64,000 nucleotides of DNA, from contig JAKLKQ010000011.1 in the NCBI GenBank assembly GCA_023150555.1, forward strand, positions 62,001-126,000. Direction: 5' to 3'. Under the pieces are notes generated by a model, which made no database searches, was not told where the DNA came from, and was given only the letters and a program-made list of their open reading frames with translations. The first letter of the stretch is position 1, and each line of letters starts with the position of its first letter. Shown one piece after another: positions 54,160 to 63,228 of the stretch. Made by a program: the position numbers and the translations under genes. The DNA is from Planctomycetota bacterium. Its GTDB lineage: Bacteria > Planctomycetota > SZUA-567 > H5-PLA8.

Positions 54160-55269
54160 TCAGGCGTCCTTACGGCACCAGCCGGCAGGACGAAGTTCCA
54201 CCGGTACGCTGATTCGGACAGGAAGCAGCCCCGGGTTTCGCCGCAGGCTCTCCAGCCTTTCGACGGCCAGATCCGCCATGCGCGCGGGGCTCCAGACGAC
54301 CGCAGCAGCGGGCGGATCGCCACGGAACAGCGGAACCCAATCCCGGTCGTACTGCTGCTCCGTCATCCAGCCGACCAAGTCGAAGTCTCGGCCTGGAGCA
54401 AGCCCCAGTTCGCGCGCTACCTCTACCACCGCGGTGGCCACCTCCAGGTAGAGCGCCACGATCGCGCGGGGGCGCATCGCGCGCGTGAGCAACGCCCTCG
54501 CCTGAGTCCGGCAGGCGTCGCGTGGACAGTCCACCGTGTCCTCCAAAGCCATGGGGCGTCCGCGCTTCAGGCACGCTGCCGTGACGCCGGACCAGCGCGC
54601 CAGGCTGTGCGAACTCCAGACCGTGGGCCCCAGCCACGCCAAGTGCTCATGCCCGAGTTGCAGCAGGTGGTCGGCCGCTGCCATTCCACCCTGATAGCTG
54701 TCCTGCACGACCAGATCGATAGGCGCGTCCGACTCCCAAGCGTCCACGGCTACCGCGGGCAGGCCGCATCCGCGCAGCATCTCCATAGTGGCGGCATCCA
54801 CCGAATCCAACACAAGCCCGCAGGCCCTGGCGGTCACGAGTTGCCGAAGGACATCTTTGCGATCGCGACCTTGCGAGCCGACGCCCACCATGGACCAGCC
54901 GTGCCGCGCCGCCGCACCCTGCAGCGCCGACAGCAGTTCCTGGTGCAGCGGCTTCCACGCGCTTGGTGAGGCCTGGAGGTCGGCGACATACGCGAGCGGG
55001 CAGCCCTGGTCCGGGTCGCTGGCGCGTGCCAGCACGCGGTAACCCTTGCGGGCCTCGGCTGCCAGGTAGCCCTCGGCTTCCAACCGCTTGAGGACTTGGT
55101 GCGCGGTCTTGGGCGAAACGCCTTTCAACTCGCTGAGTTTGCGGATCGGCGGCAGGTATTTCCCAGGCGGATACTGGCCCGATGCCAGTTTGCGCCGGAT
55201 GGCAGTGAAGAGATCGGCGCTCACCCGTCCGCTCAAAGTTTCGGACACTGTCATATCTGTGTATCCCAT
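54160..55269 (-). CDS. GntR-type DNA-binding regulator with LacI-type effector domain
   Basis: The 369-residue protein joins an N-terminal winged helix of the GntR family (about 14-75: ADLFTAIRRKLASGQYPPGKYLPPIRKLSELKGVSPKTAHQVLKRLEAEGYL) to a C-terminal periplasmic-binding-protein-like domain of the LacI family (about 90-360: SYQGGMAAADHLLQLGHEHLAWLGP, RPRAIVALYLEVATAVVEVARELGLAPGRDFDLVGW). Such regulators control sugar or small-molecule catabolic genes. Its targets may be the flanking URO-D, Kelch or NHL genes, but no operator pair is evident. The ATG at 55269 is preferred (GAG site); ATG 55254 is possible. Confidence 0.88.
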   Translation of the reverse strand: MGYTDMTVSETLSGRVSADLFTAIRRKLASGQYPPGKYLPPIRKLSELKGVSPKTAHQVLKRLEAEGYLAAEARKGYRVLARASDPDQGCPLAYVADLQASPSAWKPLHQELLSALQGAAARHGWSMVGVGSQGRDRKDVLRQLVTARACGLVLDSVDAATMEMLRGCGLPAVAVDAWESDAPIDLVVQDSYQGGMAAADHLLQLGHEHLAWLGPTVWSSHSLARWSGVTAACLKRGRPMALEDTVDCPRDACRTQARALLTRAMRPRAIVALYLEVATAVVEVARELGLAPGRDFDLVGWMTEQQYDRDWVPLFRGDPPAAAVVWSPARMADLAVERLESLRRNPGLLPVRISVPVELRPAGWCRKDA

Positions 55270-55483
55270 TCTGTACTCTTTATGATATCCTAAACAGATG
55301 CCTTGCGGAGTCAACCGGGAATCTCGCCCCCAGGGCCCCGCCTTTTCTTGATCACCTAATATAATTTATTTAAAAGACTTACATATATGGGCGCGGACTT
55401 GACTTTTCCTAGGTAGGAGGGAGGATGCGCGCCGACTTGGCGTGCTCGCAACTCGAACGCCTATGGTATACGTTTGGGTGAGG
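55270..55483. promoter_or_regulatory. Intergenic region upstream of the GntR/LacI-type regulator
   Basis: The 214 bases between the regulator start and the stop of the next minus-strand gene are AT-rich near 55340-55390 (ATATAATTTATTTAAAAGACTTACATATAT region), consistent with a promoter for the regulator. I see no clear palindromic operator. Confidence 0.4.
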
Positions 55484-56590
55484 TTAGACGTACCTCACGG
55501 AGTCTATCATCGCGCGGTAGTTCTCGAACATGGCCGGCGTGAGTTCGGGCCAATACGGTGACGCGGACGGCGCCAGGACCAACGCGCCGTCGGTACCCGC
55601 GGCATGGATGGCCTTGCGACAGAGCGCGGTGACTTCGTCGGCATCTTTCCCGTACAGGTCGCCGATTTGCACTCCGCCCTTTACGCAAATGCGCGTACCC
55701 ACGCGCCGGCGGAACGCTTCCAGTGTGATGTCGCCCATAGGAGGTTCCTCCACCGGATGGATGGCGTCGACACCGGTTTTCAGGAAGCCGTCCAGCAACC
55801 GGCCAATGCGACCGTGGCAATGGATTCGGCACAATCCTCCGCGGGCGTGGATGCGCTCCACCAGCAGCCGATCGTAGGCGACCACGAACTCGTCGAAGTC
55901 CCGCAGCCCGTGCACGGGGGGCGTGATGAGTTCCTCGCCGTTGAACGCGATGACCGGACCGACGCCCGCTTCCAACAAGTAATCCAGGAGGTCCAGCAGC
56001 CGCGCGTTGAAGATTTCCAGCAATTCGACCAGGTCCTCGCGCCGTTCCAGGCTCCAGACCGCCAGCCGTTCGGTTCCGAGGAGGTCGTGGACCGTCCCCA
56101 CGGCGTTGGAGAGTTCCGGCAGGCAGATGCCGCGTTCGCCGATGGCCGCGCGCTGCGCGAAATACGGTTTCAGGTCCGGCCGGTGGTGCTTGAAAGGCAA
56201 CGAGAGAATGCGCGCGAGGTCCTCGTCGGTTTCCACCCACGCCTTGCGCACCATCGATAACTGCTGGGCGCGCGAATAGTCGATTACGCGGGTGACGGGT
56301 CCCTTCGGCGTCTGAAGCGTCTCGGTAGTCTCCACCCGGTCGGCTGTGAGGTCCTTGCGGATGCGCGTACGAACAAGGCCCGCGTCGTCGCTGTAGAGGA
56401 AGCCGCGCGACAGCGGAAAGATCTCCGCGATGTCGGCGTACTCCCGGACGTAGTCGATCAGCGGCTTGTAGGAAGCATGCTTTCGCGCGACCCACGCGGC
56501 ATTGAAAGGATTCACGCCCCGAATCGCGACGGGCGTGCGGTCGGGCTTTCCACCACGGTAGGCGCACAGGATGCGTTCGCGTCCGGTCAT
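55484..56590 (-). CDS. Uroporphyrinogen decarboxylase family protein, paralogue 8
   Basis: The 368-residue protein opens TGRERILCAYRGGKPDRTPVAIRGVNPFN and has VGPVIAFNGEELITPP, GLCRIHCHGRIGRLLDGF, VDAIHPVEEPPMGDITLEAFRRRVG and RICVKGGVQIGDLYG. The zinc-motif strand reads I-H-C-H-G, so a His and a Cys are present but offset relative to H-x-C; the later part is LAPSASPYWPELTP without Cys. The ATG at 56590 with a GAGGGA site is chosen over the upstream start, which only adds a random leader. Confidence 0.84.
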   Translation of the reverse strand: MTGRERILCAYRGGKPDRTPVAIRGVNPFNAAWVARKHASYKPLIDYVREYADIAEIFPLSRGFLYSDDAGLVRTRIRKDLTADRVETTETLQTPKGPVTRVIDYSRAQQLSMVRKAWVETDEDLARILSLPFKHHRPDLKPYFAQRAAIGERGICLPELSNAVGTVHDLLGTERLAVWSLERREDLVELLEIFNARLLDLLDYLLEAGVGPVIAFNGEELITPPVHGLRDFDEFVVAYDRLLVERIHARGGLCRIHCHGRIGRLLDGFLKTGVDAIHPVEEPPMGDITLEAFRRRVGTRICVKGGVQIGDLYGKDADEVTALCRKAIHAAGTDGALVLAPSASPYWPELTPAMFENYRAMIDSVRYV

Positions 56591-56830
56591 GAGCGGTCCC
56601 TCGAGGATCTGGCCGGCGCCTCCGCACCGGATTGCCATGCATCCTCGCGAAACGCGTTCGGCGGGCAATAGACCCGCCGGTGCTTTAATTGTACTTTTCG
56701 ATCATAGTAAACCGAATCTTACAGTGACCCACATTGACTTTTTCGCAAGCGCCGGCGCCCGGACCGCCATGCCGCGAGCCGACGTGAATTATTCCGTGCA
56801 TCCCAGGGCGCCGGTGTATATTTCGAAGCC

Positions 56831-58456
56831 ATGACGATCCAGCGAAACCCTGCGCGCGTACCGCGCCACCTGACCGGCCTGCTGACGCTCGGCATGTTGA
56901 GCGGCGCCTGCGCTTTCGGCGCATCGGACTGGAACCAGTGGCGCGGGCCGAACCGCAGCGGCATCGCTCCGCAGGGCCCCGAGCTGGCCGAGCACTGGCC
57001 CGCCGAAGGCCCGAAGAAAATCTGGGAAAGTGAAGAGAAGATCCCCGCCGGCAGCGGCGTCGCTGGCGGCGGGTACGGAAGCGTCGTTTTTTCCGACGGG
57101 CGTCTGTACCTGTTGGCCACGCCCAAGCACAGCGAGGCACTCGTCACCCGCCAACTGGTCAAGGACGGCCTGAAGGCGCTCGGCTGGATCGCCGAGAAGC
57201 CGCCGGAGGCGCTCCTGAAGGCCATCGACGAGGCGCGCGTGTCCGAGGAACGCGCGGCCCTAGACAAAGACAACCGCAAGTTGCGCGGCTGGGTGAAGGA
57301 ATGGGTCGATGCGCACGTGCCGGCGGACCAAGCCAAAGCCTTCGGCGCCTTCGCCACCGACCGCCTCACGCGCGGCAAGAACGCCCTGGATCTCGCGCTT
57401 CTCGAGAAGCTGGTCCCAATCAAGGATAAGGAATTCGCCAACGCCGAGGAGCTCGACAAGTGGTTCGCCGACAACGGCATCGACGGCGAAGCCAAGAAGC
57501 AGCTCGCGGCGAAGTTCCCCTCCAGCCACCTGGTGGGCGAGGACGTGATCTATTGCCTCGACGCCACAAACGGCAAGACGCTCTGGAAGCAGGCCTTCCC
57601 CGGCGTCGCGCGCGAACACGGCAGCAGCAGCACGCCCTGCATCGCCGACGGCCGCTGCTACGTGTTGGGCTCCGACGGCGGCGCCTACTGCCTCGACGCA
57701 AAGAGCGGCGAGAAAGTCTGGGAGGCCAAGACCAGCCCCGGGGACAAGGCGTGTTCCTTCCTGGTCGTTGACGGAGTGGCCGTCGCGGCGTCCGGCCCAC
57801 TGACGGGCTTCGAGGCCGCCACCGGAAAGGTGCTGTGGACCCAGGAGAAGGTCGGCTACTCCCAGTCCTCGCCGGTGAGTTGGACCAAAGACGGCAAGAC
57901 CAGCATCCTGGTCCGCAGCCGGAACAAGACGCACTGCGTGGATCAGGCGACGGGCGCGATCCGCTGGGAAGTGGACGGCGGCGGCATCTCCTCGCCGGCG
58001 GTTTTGGGCGACCGCATGGCCTTGTGGAACGGCGCCGACATCGTCCTGTACAAGCTCTCCGAAACGGCGGCGGAACGCGCCTGGGCCGCCAAGTGCCCCA
58101 GCGACTACGGTGCCAGTCCCACGATCGTGGGCGAGCACGTCTACGCCCTCGGCGGCAAGGCAGCACAGTGCATGGAGCTGGAAACCGGCAAGGTGCTGTG
58201 GCAGGACACCCCGCTGGAAGCCTCCGACTACATGTCGCCGGTCTTCGTCGACGGCAAGGTCCTGACGCAGGGCAGCCGCTCGAAGAAAGGCGGCATGCTG
58301 GTGCTGCTGAAGCTGACACCCGAAAAAGGCGAGGTGCTCAGCGAGGCCAAGCTGGGCCTTACGCAGTGCGTAACCCCGGCCATCGCCGACGGCAGGATCT
58401 ACGTGCGCCAGGGCAAGGGCGTCGCCTGCTACGACATGCGCAAGACCGCCGAGTAA
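56831..58456 (+). CDS. Secreted PQQ-type beta-propeller protein
   Basis: The 541-residue product has a signal peptide (ends near residue 34, SGACAFGASDW), then WNQWRGPNRSGIAPQGPELAEHWPAEGPKKIWE, the standard start of secreted PQQ-like propellers common in planctomycete-type genomes. An inserted helical region (about 110-225) interrupts the first blade. Blades follow, such as VIYCLDATNGKTLWKQAFPG, GGAYCLDAKSGEKVWEAKT, THCVDQATGAIRWEVDGGG and AQCMELETGKVLWQDTPL. No alcohol-dehydrogenase catalytic motif is seen, so it is likely a binding or scaffold protein. The start is an ATG with a weak ribosome-binding site. Confidence 0.85.
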   Translation: MTIQRNPARVPRHLTGLLTLGMLSGACAFGASDWNQWRGPNRSGIAPQGPELAEHWPAEGPKKIWESEEKIPAGSGVAGGGYGSVVFSDGRLYLLATPKHSEALVTRQLVKDGLKALGWIAEKPPEALLKAIDEARVSEERAALDKDNRKLRGWVKEWVDAHVPADQAKAFGAFATDRLTRGKNALDLALLEKLVPIKDKEFANAEELDKWFADNGIDGEAKKQLAAKFPSSHLVGEDVIYCLDATNGKTLWKQAFPGVAREHGSSSTPCIADGRCYVLGSDGGAYCLDAKSGEKVWEAKTSPGDKACSFLVVDGVAVAASGPLTGFEAATGKVLWTQEKVGYSQSSPVSWTKDGKTSILVRSRNKTHCVDQATGAIRWEVDGGGISSPAVLGDRMALWNGADIVLYKLSETAAERAWAAKCPSDYGASPTIVGEHVYALGGKAAQCMELETGKVLWQDTPLEASDYMSPVFVDGKVLTQGSRSKKGGMLVLLKLTPEKGEVLSEAKLGLTQCVTPAIADGRIYVRQGKGVACYDMRKTAE

Positions 58457-58579
58457 TCCCCCGTTTCTTACCCCCCCCGTCAAAATGCGCTGGCAAGGAA
58501 AATCCGGCGGCGCGATGCTTTATACATCCGCACACCGATCGCGAGCCCTTCGCGAACCCTGCCCCGGCTGGAGGTGCCC

Positions 58580-60259
58580 GTGGGACGGTCCAACACATGG
58601 TTGAGGCAACTCGAGGAAGCCAAGGGCCGCTACGAGCCGGGCTCGGCCACGCGGAAGCTGGACCTGCTGCGCCAGCTGGATAAGGCAAGGCTGAGTAGCG
58701 CGCGTCAAGTCCTTCGTTTGCACCAGGCTATGTGCTTCCTGCGCGCCTTTCCCGACGATCCCGCAATCCTGGCGCAGACCGAGGCGATGCTCGGCCGTTT
58801 CGAGCGCCGCGCCGACCTGCGAAGGCACCGCGCCGAGCTGTCCGACAGCGGAATCGTTGGCACGGACTATTACTACCGTTACTTCTGGTCCACCGCCTGC
58901 TGGCTGGCCGAGCGCTGCCCGCGGGAATTGAGCATCGATTGGAGCGACTTCGAGCACCGTGAAGACCTGGCAGGCATGCTGGAGGTCCTGCTTCCGCATT
59001 GCGAGTCGCCGGCGCTCGACGCGTATGACTATCCGGTTAAAGACTGGCTGCGCCGCCTGAAGGGGCCGCACGAGACCGACGCGGTCTTCCTGGTCCGGCG
59101 CTTCCAGGCGCTCGCGGCCAGCGCCGGCAGCCGCGAGCAGCAGTACGACAAGCTCGATCCGCCGATGCGCCTGCGTTCGGGACCACGCACGCCGACCACC
59201 ACGAAAGCCAGGTACGAAGGCGCCAGGGTCTCTTTTCAACGCGGCCCGCTCTCGAACCAGCGGCTTTCCGCCGCCGAGATCCGGCGCGGCGCGCCGCTGG
59301 CCGTTCGGGACCTCTCGTTTAAGGAGGGCCGCCGCTTCGTGGACATGGCCCGATCGGCGATGGTCGACAGCAGCCGCGACCTGGATGCCTTCGCCAACGC
59401 CGACGCACGGGACGTGCGGCTGGTAGACTGTCCGGACGGCCTGCAGTTCGCCTGGATGGGCGTGCTTCCCGAGTACCGCCTGCAGCTGGAGAGCCTGCAC
59501 GGATTCCTGGTGCTCAAGAACGGCGTGCCGGTCAGCTACGGCGCGGCGAGCACGCTCTTCGGCACCTCGGAGGTGGCCTACAGCGTCTTCGAAGCGTACC
59601 GCTCGGCGGAAACCTCCCTGATCTACGGCCGGTGGCTGGGCGTCGTCCATCATCTGCTGGGCTCGGATACGTTCGTCGTCGACCCGTACCAGCTGGGCCA
59701 GGACAACCAGGACGGGCTGCGGTCGGGCGCGTGGTGGTTCTACTACAAGCTCGGCTTCCGCCCGGTGGACCTCGCGACGCTGCAGATCGTCCGTGGCGAA
59801 CTGAAGCGCATCAAGGCAAACTCCAAGCACCGCTCGAGCCTGGCCACCTTGAAGGAACTGGCGAGCGAGAACATGTACCTGTTCCTGGGGAAGCCGCGGC
59901 GCGACGTGCTGGGTCTGCTAAACGTGGGCGGCATCGGCCAGCGCGTGAGTGCCTACCTGGCCAAGCGCTTCGGTTCGGACCGGGAGGCCGGGCTGCGGGC
60001 GTGCGCGCACGAAGCCGGACGTCTACTTGGCCTGGACGCGGCGCGCCGATTGAACACCGACCAGCAGCGCGCCTGGTTGCAGTGGGCTCCGATCGTTCTC
60101 GTCCTGCCGGATGTGAATCGGTGGACCCGCGCGCAGAAGGCTCGGCTTATTCGCATCATCCTGGCCAAGGGCGGCCAGCGCGAGGTGGACTTTGTGTCTA
60201 TGTCCAACCGCCACCAGCCGCTCTGGCGCGCGCTGGCCAAGCTAGCGACTGAGGCCTGA
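58580..60259 (+). CDS. Large protein with a GNAT-like acyltransferase region
   Basis: The 559-residue protein is soluble with an N-terminal helical region (about 1-170) and a middle part that resembles a GNAT fold: LQFAWMGVLPEYRLQLESLHGFLVLKNGVPVSYGAASTLFG, AETSLIYGRWLGVVHHLLGSDTFVVDPYQLGQDN, then SGAWWFYYKLGFRPVD (about 390-405), similar to the final GNAT strand-helix pattern. The C-terminal 130 residues are helical and basic. I do not recognise a named family. GTG at 58580 has GGAGG 5 bases upstream and is preferred to GTG 58574. It lies upstream of the repeat protein and radical SAM gene on the same strand, 172 bases away. Confidence 0.7.
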   Translation: MGRSNTWLRQLEEAKGRYEPGSATRKLDLLRQLDKARLSSARQVLRLHQAMCFLRAFPDDPAILAQTEAMLGRFERRADLRRHRAELSDSGIVGTDYYYRYFWSTACWLAERCPRELSIDWSDFEHREDLAGMLEVLLPHCESPALDAYDYPVKDWLRRLKGPHETDAVFLVRRFQALAASAGSREQQYDKLDPPMRLRSGPRTPTTTKARYEGARVSFQRGPLSNQRLSAAEIRRGAPLAVRDLSFKEGRRFVDMARSAMVDSSRDLDAFANADARDVRLVDCPDGLQFAWMGVLPEYRLQLESLHGFLVLKNGVPVSYGAASTLFGTSEVAYSVFEAYRSAETSLIYGRWLGVVHHLLGSDTFVVDPYQLGQDNQDGLRSGAWWFYYKLGFRPVDLATLQIVRGELKRIKANSKHRSSLATLKELASENMYLFLGKPRRDVLGLLNVGGIGQRVSAYLAKRFGSDREAGLRACAHEAGRLLGLDAARRLNTDQQRAWLQWAPIVLVLPDVNRWTRAQKARLIRIILAKGGQREVDFVSMSNRHQPLWRALAKLATEA

Positions 60260-60411
60260 TCCGGCTCCGTCCTTCCCTGCCGGGCCCATGATTCCCCTGC
60301 CTCACCAAACGGCAACTCCTTTTGAACCCAAGAGTTAAGATATTCAGCCCGACTCGATTTTCGGACAACTTCCGCGCAACTCGGGAGCCCCAACTGCGTC
60401 GAACGCATGGC

Positions 60412-60431
60412 ACATATAAAGGAGGCGCTTC
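60412..60431 (+). promoter_or_regulatory. Strong ribosome-binding motif ATATAAAGGAGGCG before the repeat protein
   Basis: The sequence ATATAAAGGAGGCGCTTC directly precedes the ATG at 60432, with GGAGG 6 bases from it. Nearly the same motif precedes the genes at 5753 and 23765. Two further copies, at 497-514 (minus strand) and 9824-9844 (plus strand), are not placed in front of a start codon. Confidence 0.6.
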
Positions 60432-61040
60432 ATGCCATTGGAACGCAAGCCCGTCGAGTCCGCGCAGGATGACCCCGGCTACCCCACCAGCGACCAGTAC
60501 GCAGGCGACCGGCGAACATTCTTGACCATGTTAGGCGTGACCGCCGCCGCGGTAGTGGGGCTGTACTCGCTTCGCGAAAGCAAGCTCTGCCAACGGGGAG
60601 CCGACGGAACAAAGAATCCAACCTCAAATCCACAAGCCATTTCCGGAGGGGAACCCCCATTTGCTCAACCCCAGGCGGCGGTGGCCGGAAAGATACAGCT
60701 CGTGCAGCCGCAAGCCGCAGTTCCTGGCGAAGCGCCTGCGCCGCAGCAACAGCCGGCCCCGCAGCCACCACCCGAACCCGCGCGCCCGCAAGCCCATTTC
60801 GAAGGCGATGTAGCCCCGCCCGAACCGCCAGCCCAGCCGCAGGCGGAGATTCGAGACAACGTCGCAGCCCCGGAGCCGGCTCAACCTGTGGCACCGGTAC
60901 CCGGTGGCATCAGGGCTCCTGCGCCAGCCCCCGCGCCGGTGCGGCCAGAGGTCAATGTCAAAGGCGGCGTCGGCGTCATCCGGCAATCCGATCCAAAGAC
61001 CGTAGCGCAGAAGCCGCGAGCGATCGACGAGGACTTCTAA
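60432..61040 (+). CDS. Tat-signal protein with repeated P-Q-A units, candidate radical SAM substrate
   Basis: The 202-residue protein has a hydrophilic leader of 26 residues, a twin-arginine-like export signal (DRRTFLTMLGVTAAAVVGL, 26-44), a single Cys53, and then a proline-rich region holding seven related units: PQAISGGEP (67-75), PQAAVAGKI (80-88), PQAAVPGEA (93-101), PQAHFEGDV (119-127), PQAEIRDNV (136-144), PVAPVPGGI (152-160) and PEVNVKGGV (172-180); PRAIDEDF at the C-terminus may be an eighth. The pattern is P-[QEV]-[AV]-x-[IVF]-x-G-x-[IV]. The next gene, 2 bases on, is a radical SAM/SPASM enzyme, so I infer that the repeats are modified before Tat export. I know no family that matches. 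Confidence 0.75.
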   Translation: MPLERKPVESAQDDPGYPTSDQYAGDRRTFLTMLGVTAAAVVGLYSLRESKLCQRGADGTKNPTSNPQAISGGEPPFAQPQAAVAGKIQLVQPQAAVPGEAPAPQQQPAPQPPPEPARPQAHFEGDVAPPEPPAQPQAEIRDNVAAPEPAQPVAPVPGGIRAPAPAPAPVRPEVNVKGGVGVIRQSDPKTVAQKPRAIDEDF

Positions 61041-61042
61041 CC

Positions 61043-62197
61043 GTGGAACTGACACTGGTCCTCACCCACGCCTGCAACCTGGGCTGCCCGTACTGCTACA
61101 TGGGCCGCAAGTTCGGCCGGCGCATGCCCGAACAAATCGCCGAGAAGGCCCTCGCGTGGACCTTCAAACGCCTGCGACCCGGCGACGAGTTGCAGATCGG
61201 CTATTTCGGCGGCGAACCGCTGATGGCCTGGGACCTGCTTCAAAAGTACCACCTGCGCGCGATGAAAATGGCGCAAGCTAAGGGCCTGCATCGTTTCAAG
61301 GGCACCGTCACCACCAACGCCACGCTGTTGACCGAAGAGAAGATGGACTGGCTGGCCGCGCACGATGTCGTCGTCGCCGTAAGCCTGGACGGCATCCGGG
61401 CGGCCCACGATGCGACCCGCCCGTTCGTCAACGGGCGCTCCAGCCACAAAGAGACCCTGCGGGGCTTGCGCGTCGCCCTGGCGCGCGCGCCGCTGACCGA
61501 AGTCATCTGCGTGGTCGATTCTTCGACAGTCGCGCACATGGCCGAATCCGCGCGCTTCATCCTCGACCAAGGCGTGCGCGTCCTTTCGCTCTCGATGAAC
61601 TACGCCGCGGCCTGGGATGAGACGAGCTTGCGTGTCTACGAAGCTCAACTCGAACGCGTCGGCGACGAGTTCGAGCGGCGCTTCCGTTCCGGGGAAGACG
61701 TTTACATCGCCGGGATCGATGCGAAGATCATCGGACGGCTGAAGGGCGGCCTTAAGGAGTGTGACCGCTGCAGCTTCGGGGTGGGCGAAGTCGCTGTCGC
61801 GCCCTCCGGGAACCTGTACCCCTGCGAACGGCTCGTCGGCGAAGACAACGATCCGGCGTGGGTGATCGGGCACATCGACCGCGGCGTGGACACGGAAAAG
61901 CTCTCGGGGATCAACCGCCGCCGCGTGGCCCTCGATCCCGTCTGCCAGGCCTGCGCGATCAAGGACCGCTGCATGAATACCTGCGGCTGCAGCAACGCCT
62001 TCAGCAGCGGCGACGCCGCGGTGCCCGGCGCGCTACTGTGCCTGAGCGAACAACTCAACGCGCGCGTCGCCGACCGAGTCGCCAAGCACCTCTTCTGGGA
62101 AGGCAACCCGGTCTTCCTGCGCAAGTACTACTACGAAAACGAGTTGCACGCCGCCCAGCCGCCCACGCTGATGGAACTCTCCGCGGCCGGAGACTAG
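61043..62197 (+). CDS. Radical SAM/SPASM enzyme of the peptide/protein-modifying type
   Basis: The 384-residue protein opens LTLVLTHACNLGCPYCYMG with the iron-sulfur motif C11-x3-C15-x2-C18 that binds the SAM cluster, followed by the IGYFGGEPLM glycine motif (about 52-61), a TTNATLLTEEKMDWL segment and VAVSLDGIRAAHDATRPF. The C-terminal SPASM-type region holds CDRCSFGVGEVAVAPSGNLYPCERL (about 233-257) and CQACAIKDRCMNTCGC, giving the ligands of auxiliary clusters as in anaerobic sulfatase maturases and RiPP-modifying enzymes. It lies 2 bases after the repeat protein, GTG start, so the two are coupled and that protein is the likely substrate. No sulfatase gene is nearby. Confidence 0.9.
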   Translation: MELTLVLTHACNLGCPYCYMGRKFGRRMPEQIAEKALAWTFKRLRPGDELQIGYFGGEPLMAWDLLQKYHLRAMKMAQAKGLHRFKGTVTTNATLLTEEKMDWLAAHDVVVAVSLDGIRAAHDATRPFVNGRSSHKETLRGLRVALARAPLTEVICVVDSSTVAHMAESARFILDQGVRVLSLSMNYAAAWDETSLRVYEAQLERVGDEFERRFRSGEDVYIAGIDAKIIGRLKGGLKECDRCSFGVGEVAVAPSGNLYPCERLVGEDNDPAWVIGHIDRGVDTEKLSGINRRRVALDPVCQACAIKDRCMNTCGCSNAFSSGDAAVPGALLCLSEQLNARVADRVAKHLFWEGNPVFLRKYYYENELHAAQPPTLMELSAAGD

Positions 62198-63228
62198 CGT
62201 CGCACAGATCCTATTTCGGCCCGCGGATGAGCGGCACGGAGAGACCGAAGGGCTTAACAGCCCAGGATTGACGATTGCGCTTCTGAACCTGAACAGATCG
62301 CGCCTTGCAGTGGGCGTTCGGTCGTCGGGGTTACGCCACTCCGTGCGCTCATACCCTTCGAGGTGACCGACAGAAGCTTGTCCTAAGATCCGGCCAAAGA
62401 AGGTGGGCAGGTCAAGGGTCTGGACACGCAACGCCAAGTTTCGCGCCTACGAGCATATAACGCAAAGCGTATCGGGCAAGCGGATGCCCGACCTCTGCCT
62501 GAATGCGCCGTCCGAAGACGCCTGATCCGGAGCACCAGCGGCTGGCCAGCAGCCCGGTCCCAGAGCCCATTCTGCCGATTGCAGAGCGCCTGCGATAGGC
62601 GCTCCGGCGCGATTTTGGAGGTTCCGGATGCTCGATTCTGAAGTCGCGAGATTTCGTGAATCACGTAGTGCTGCGCGAGGTGCTGGAGTGCACATGGCGA
62701 TTTGTATCGATTCTTCCTTATTTCTAACAAGGTGCACCAACCCGTGTTCTTCGAAATCATTGGACTTACGAGGTTTTCGAACGACGTGCAATTAGGGTTT
62801 ACGTGAACGGCGGGTGTTACGTTGCACGAGGTGGATGTGTTACATTGCGCCATGTGCTGCGCCAGGTGCAATATACGCATTGTGTAACAGGAGTGGTGAG
62901 GGGCCAGGGGCGAGTGATGAGAACAAAATGCGGAAAACGGTGAGCGGCAAAAAAATCCAAAAAACAGAGAAACGGCAAAAGGAAAAGCGGTCGCCGCACT
63001 CGAAATGTTACGCCAATGAAAAATGACAGATGCCGATGACCGGTGGCAATTGGCCCGCCGTACCCCTTCCCCAACCCTCACGTAGCCCTGACAAAGGCGA
63101 TAGGAACAGGTGCAAACTTGCACGTACTTCCGGTTTGACGAAAGCCTGATTTCGGCTACGATTAGTCCTCAGGTTACATGTCAAAAGACGGGCCTTTGAG
63201 CAATCCTTCGGAACCGGCAAGACGAGTC
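62198..63228. other. About 1 kb of non-coding sequence with imperfect repeats
   Basis: I find no convincing gene here; the long minus-strand open frame (62383-63123) is Cys- and His-rich, low in family resemblance and spans repeats, so I regard it as chance. Visible structure: ACGCAAAGCGT at 62460-62470 (also at 7011-7023), the near-identical TGCTGCGCGAGGTGC (about 62671) and TGCTGCGCCAGGTGC (about 62857), the pair GTGTTACGTTGC and GTGTTACATTGC (about 62814 and 62838) with an inverted TGTGTAAC near 62880, and an A-rich plus-strand tract at about 62925-62990. The right end should hold the promoter for the gene at 63229. Confidence 0.5.

Noticed and set aside
61043-62197. Anaerobic sulfatase maturase
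   Set aside because: The motifs allow it, but no sulfatase is nearby and the adjacent repeat protein is a better substrate candidate; kept only as an alternative.
62383-63123. 246-codon minus-strand open frame
   Set aside because: Cys- and His-rich random-looking product, no ribosome-binding site, spans imperfect DNA repeats.
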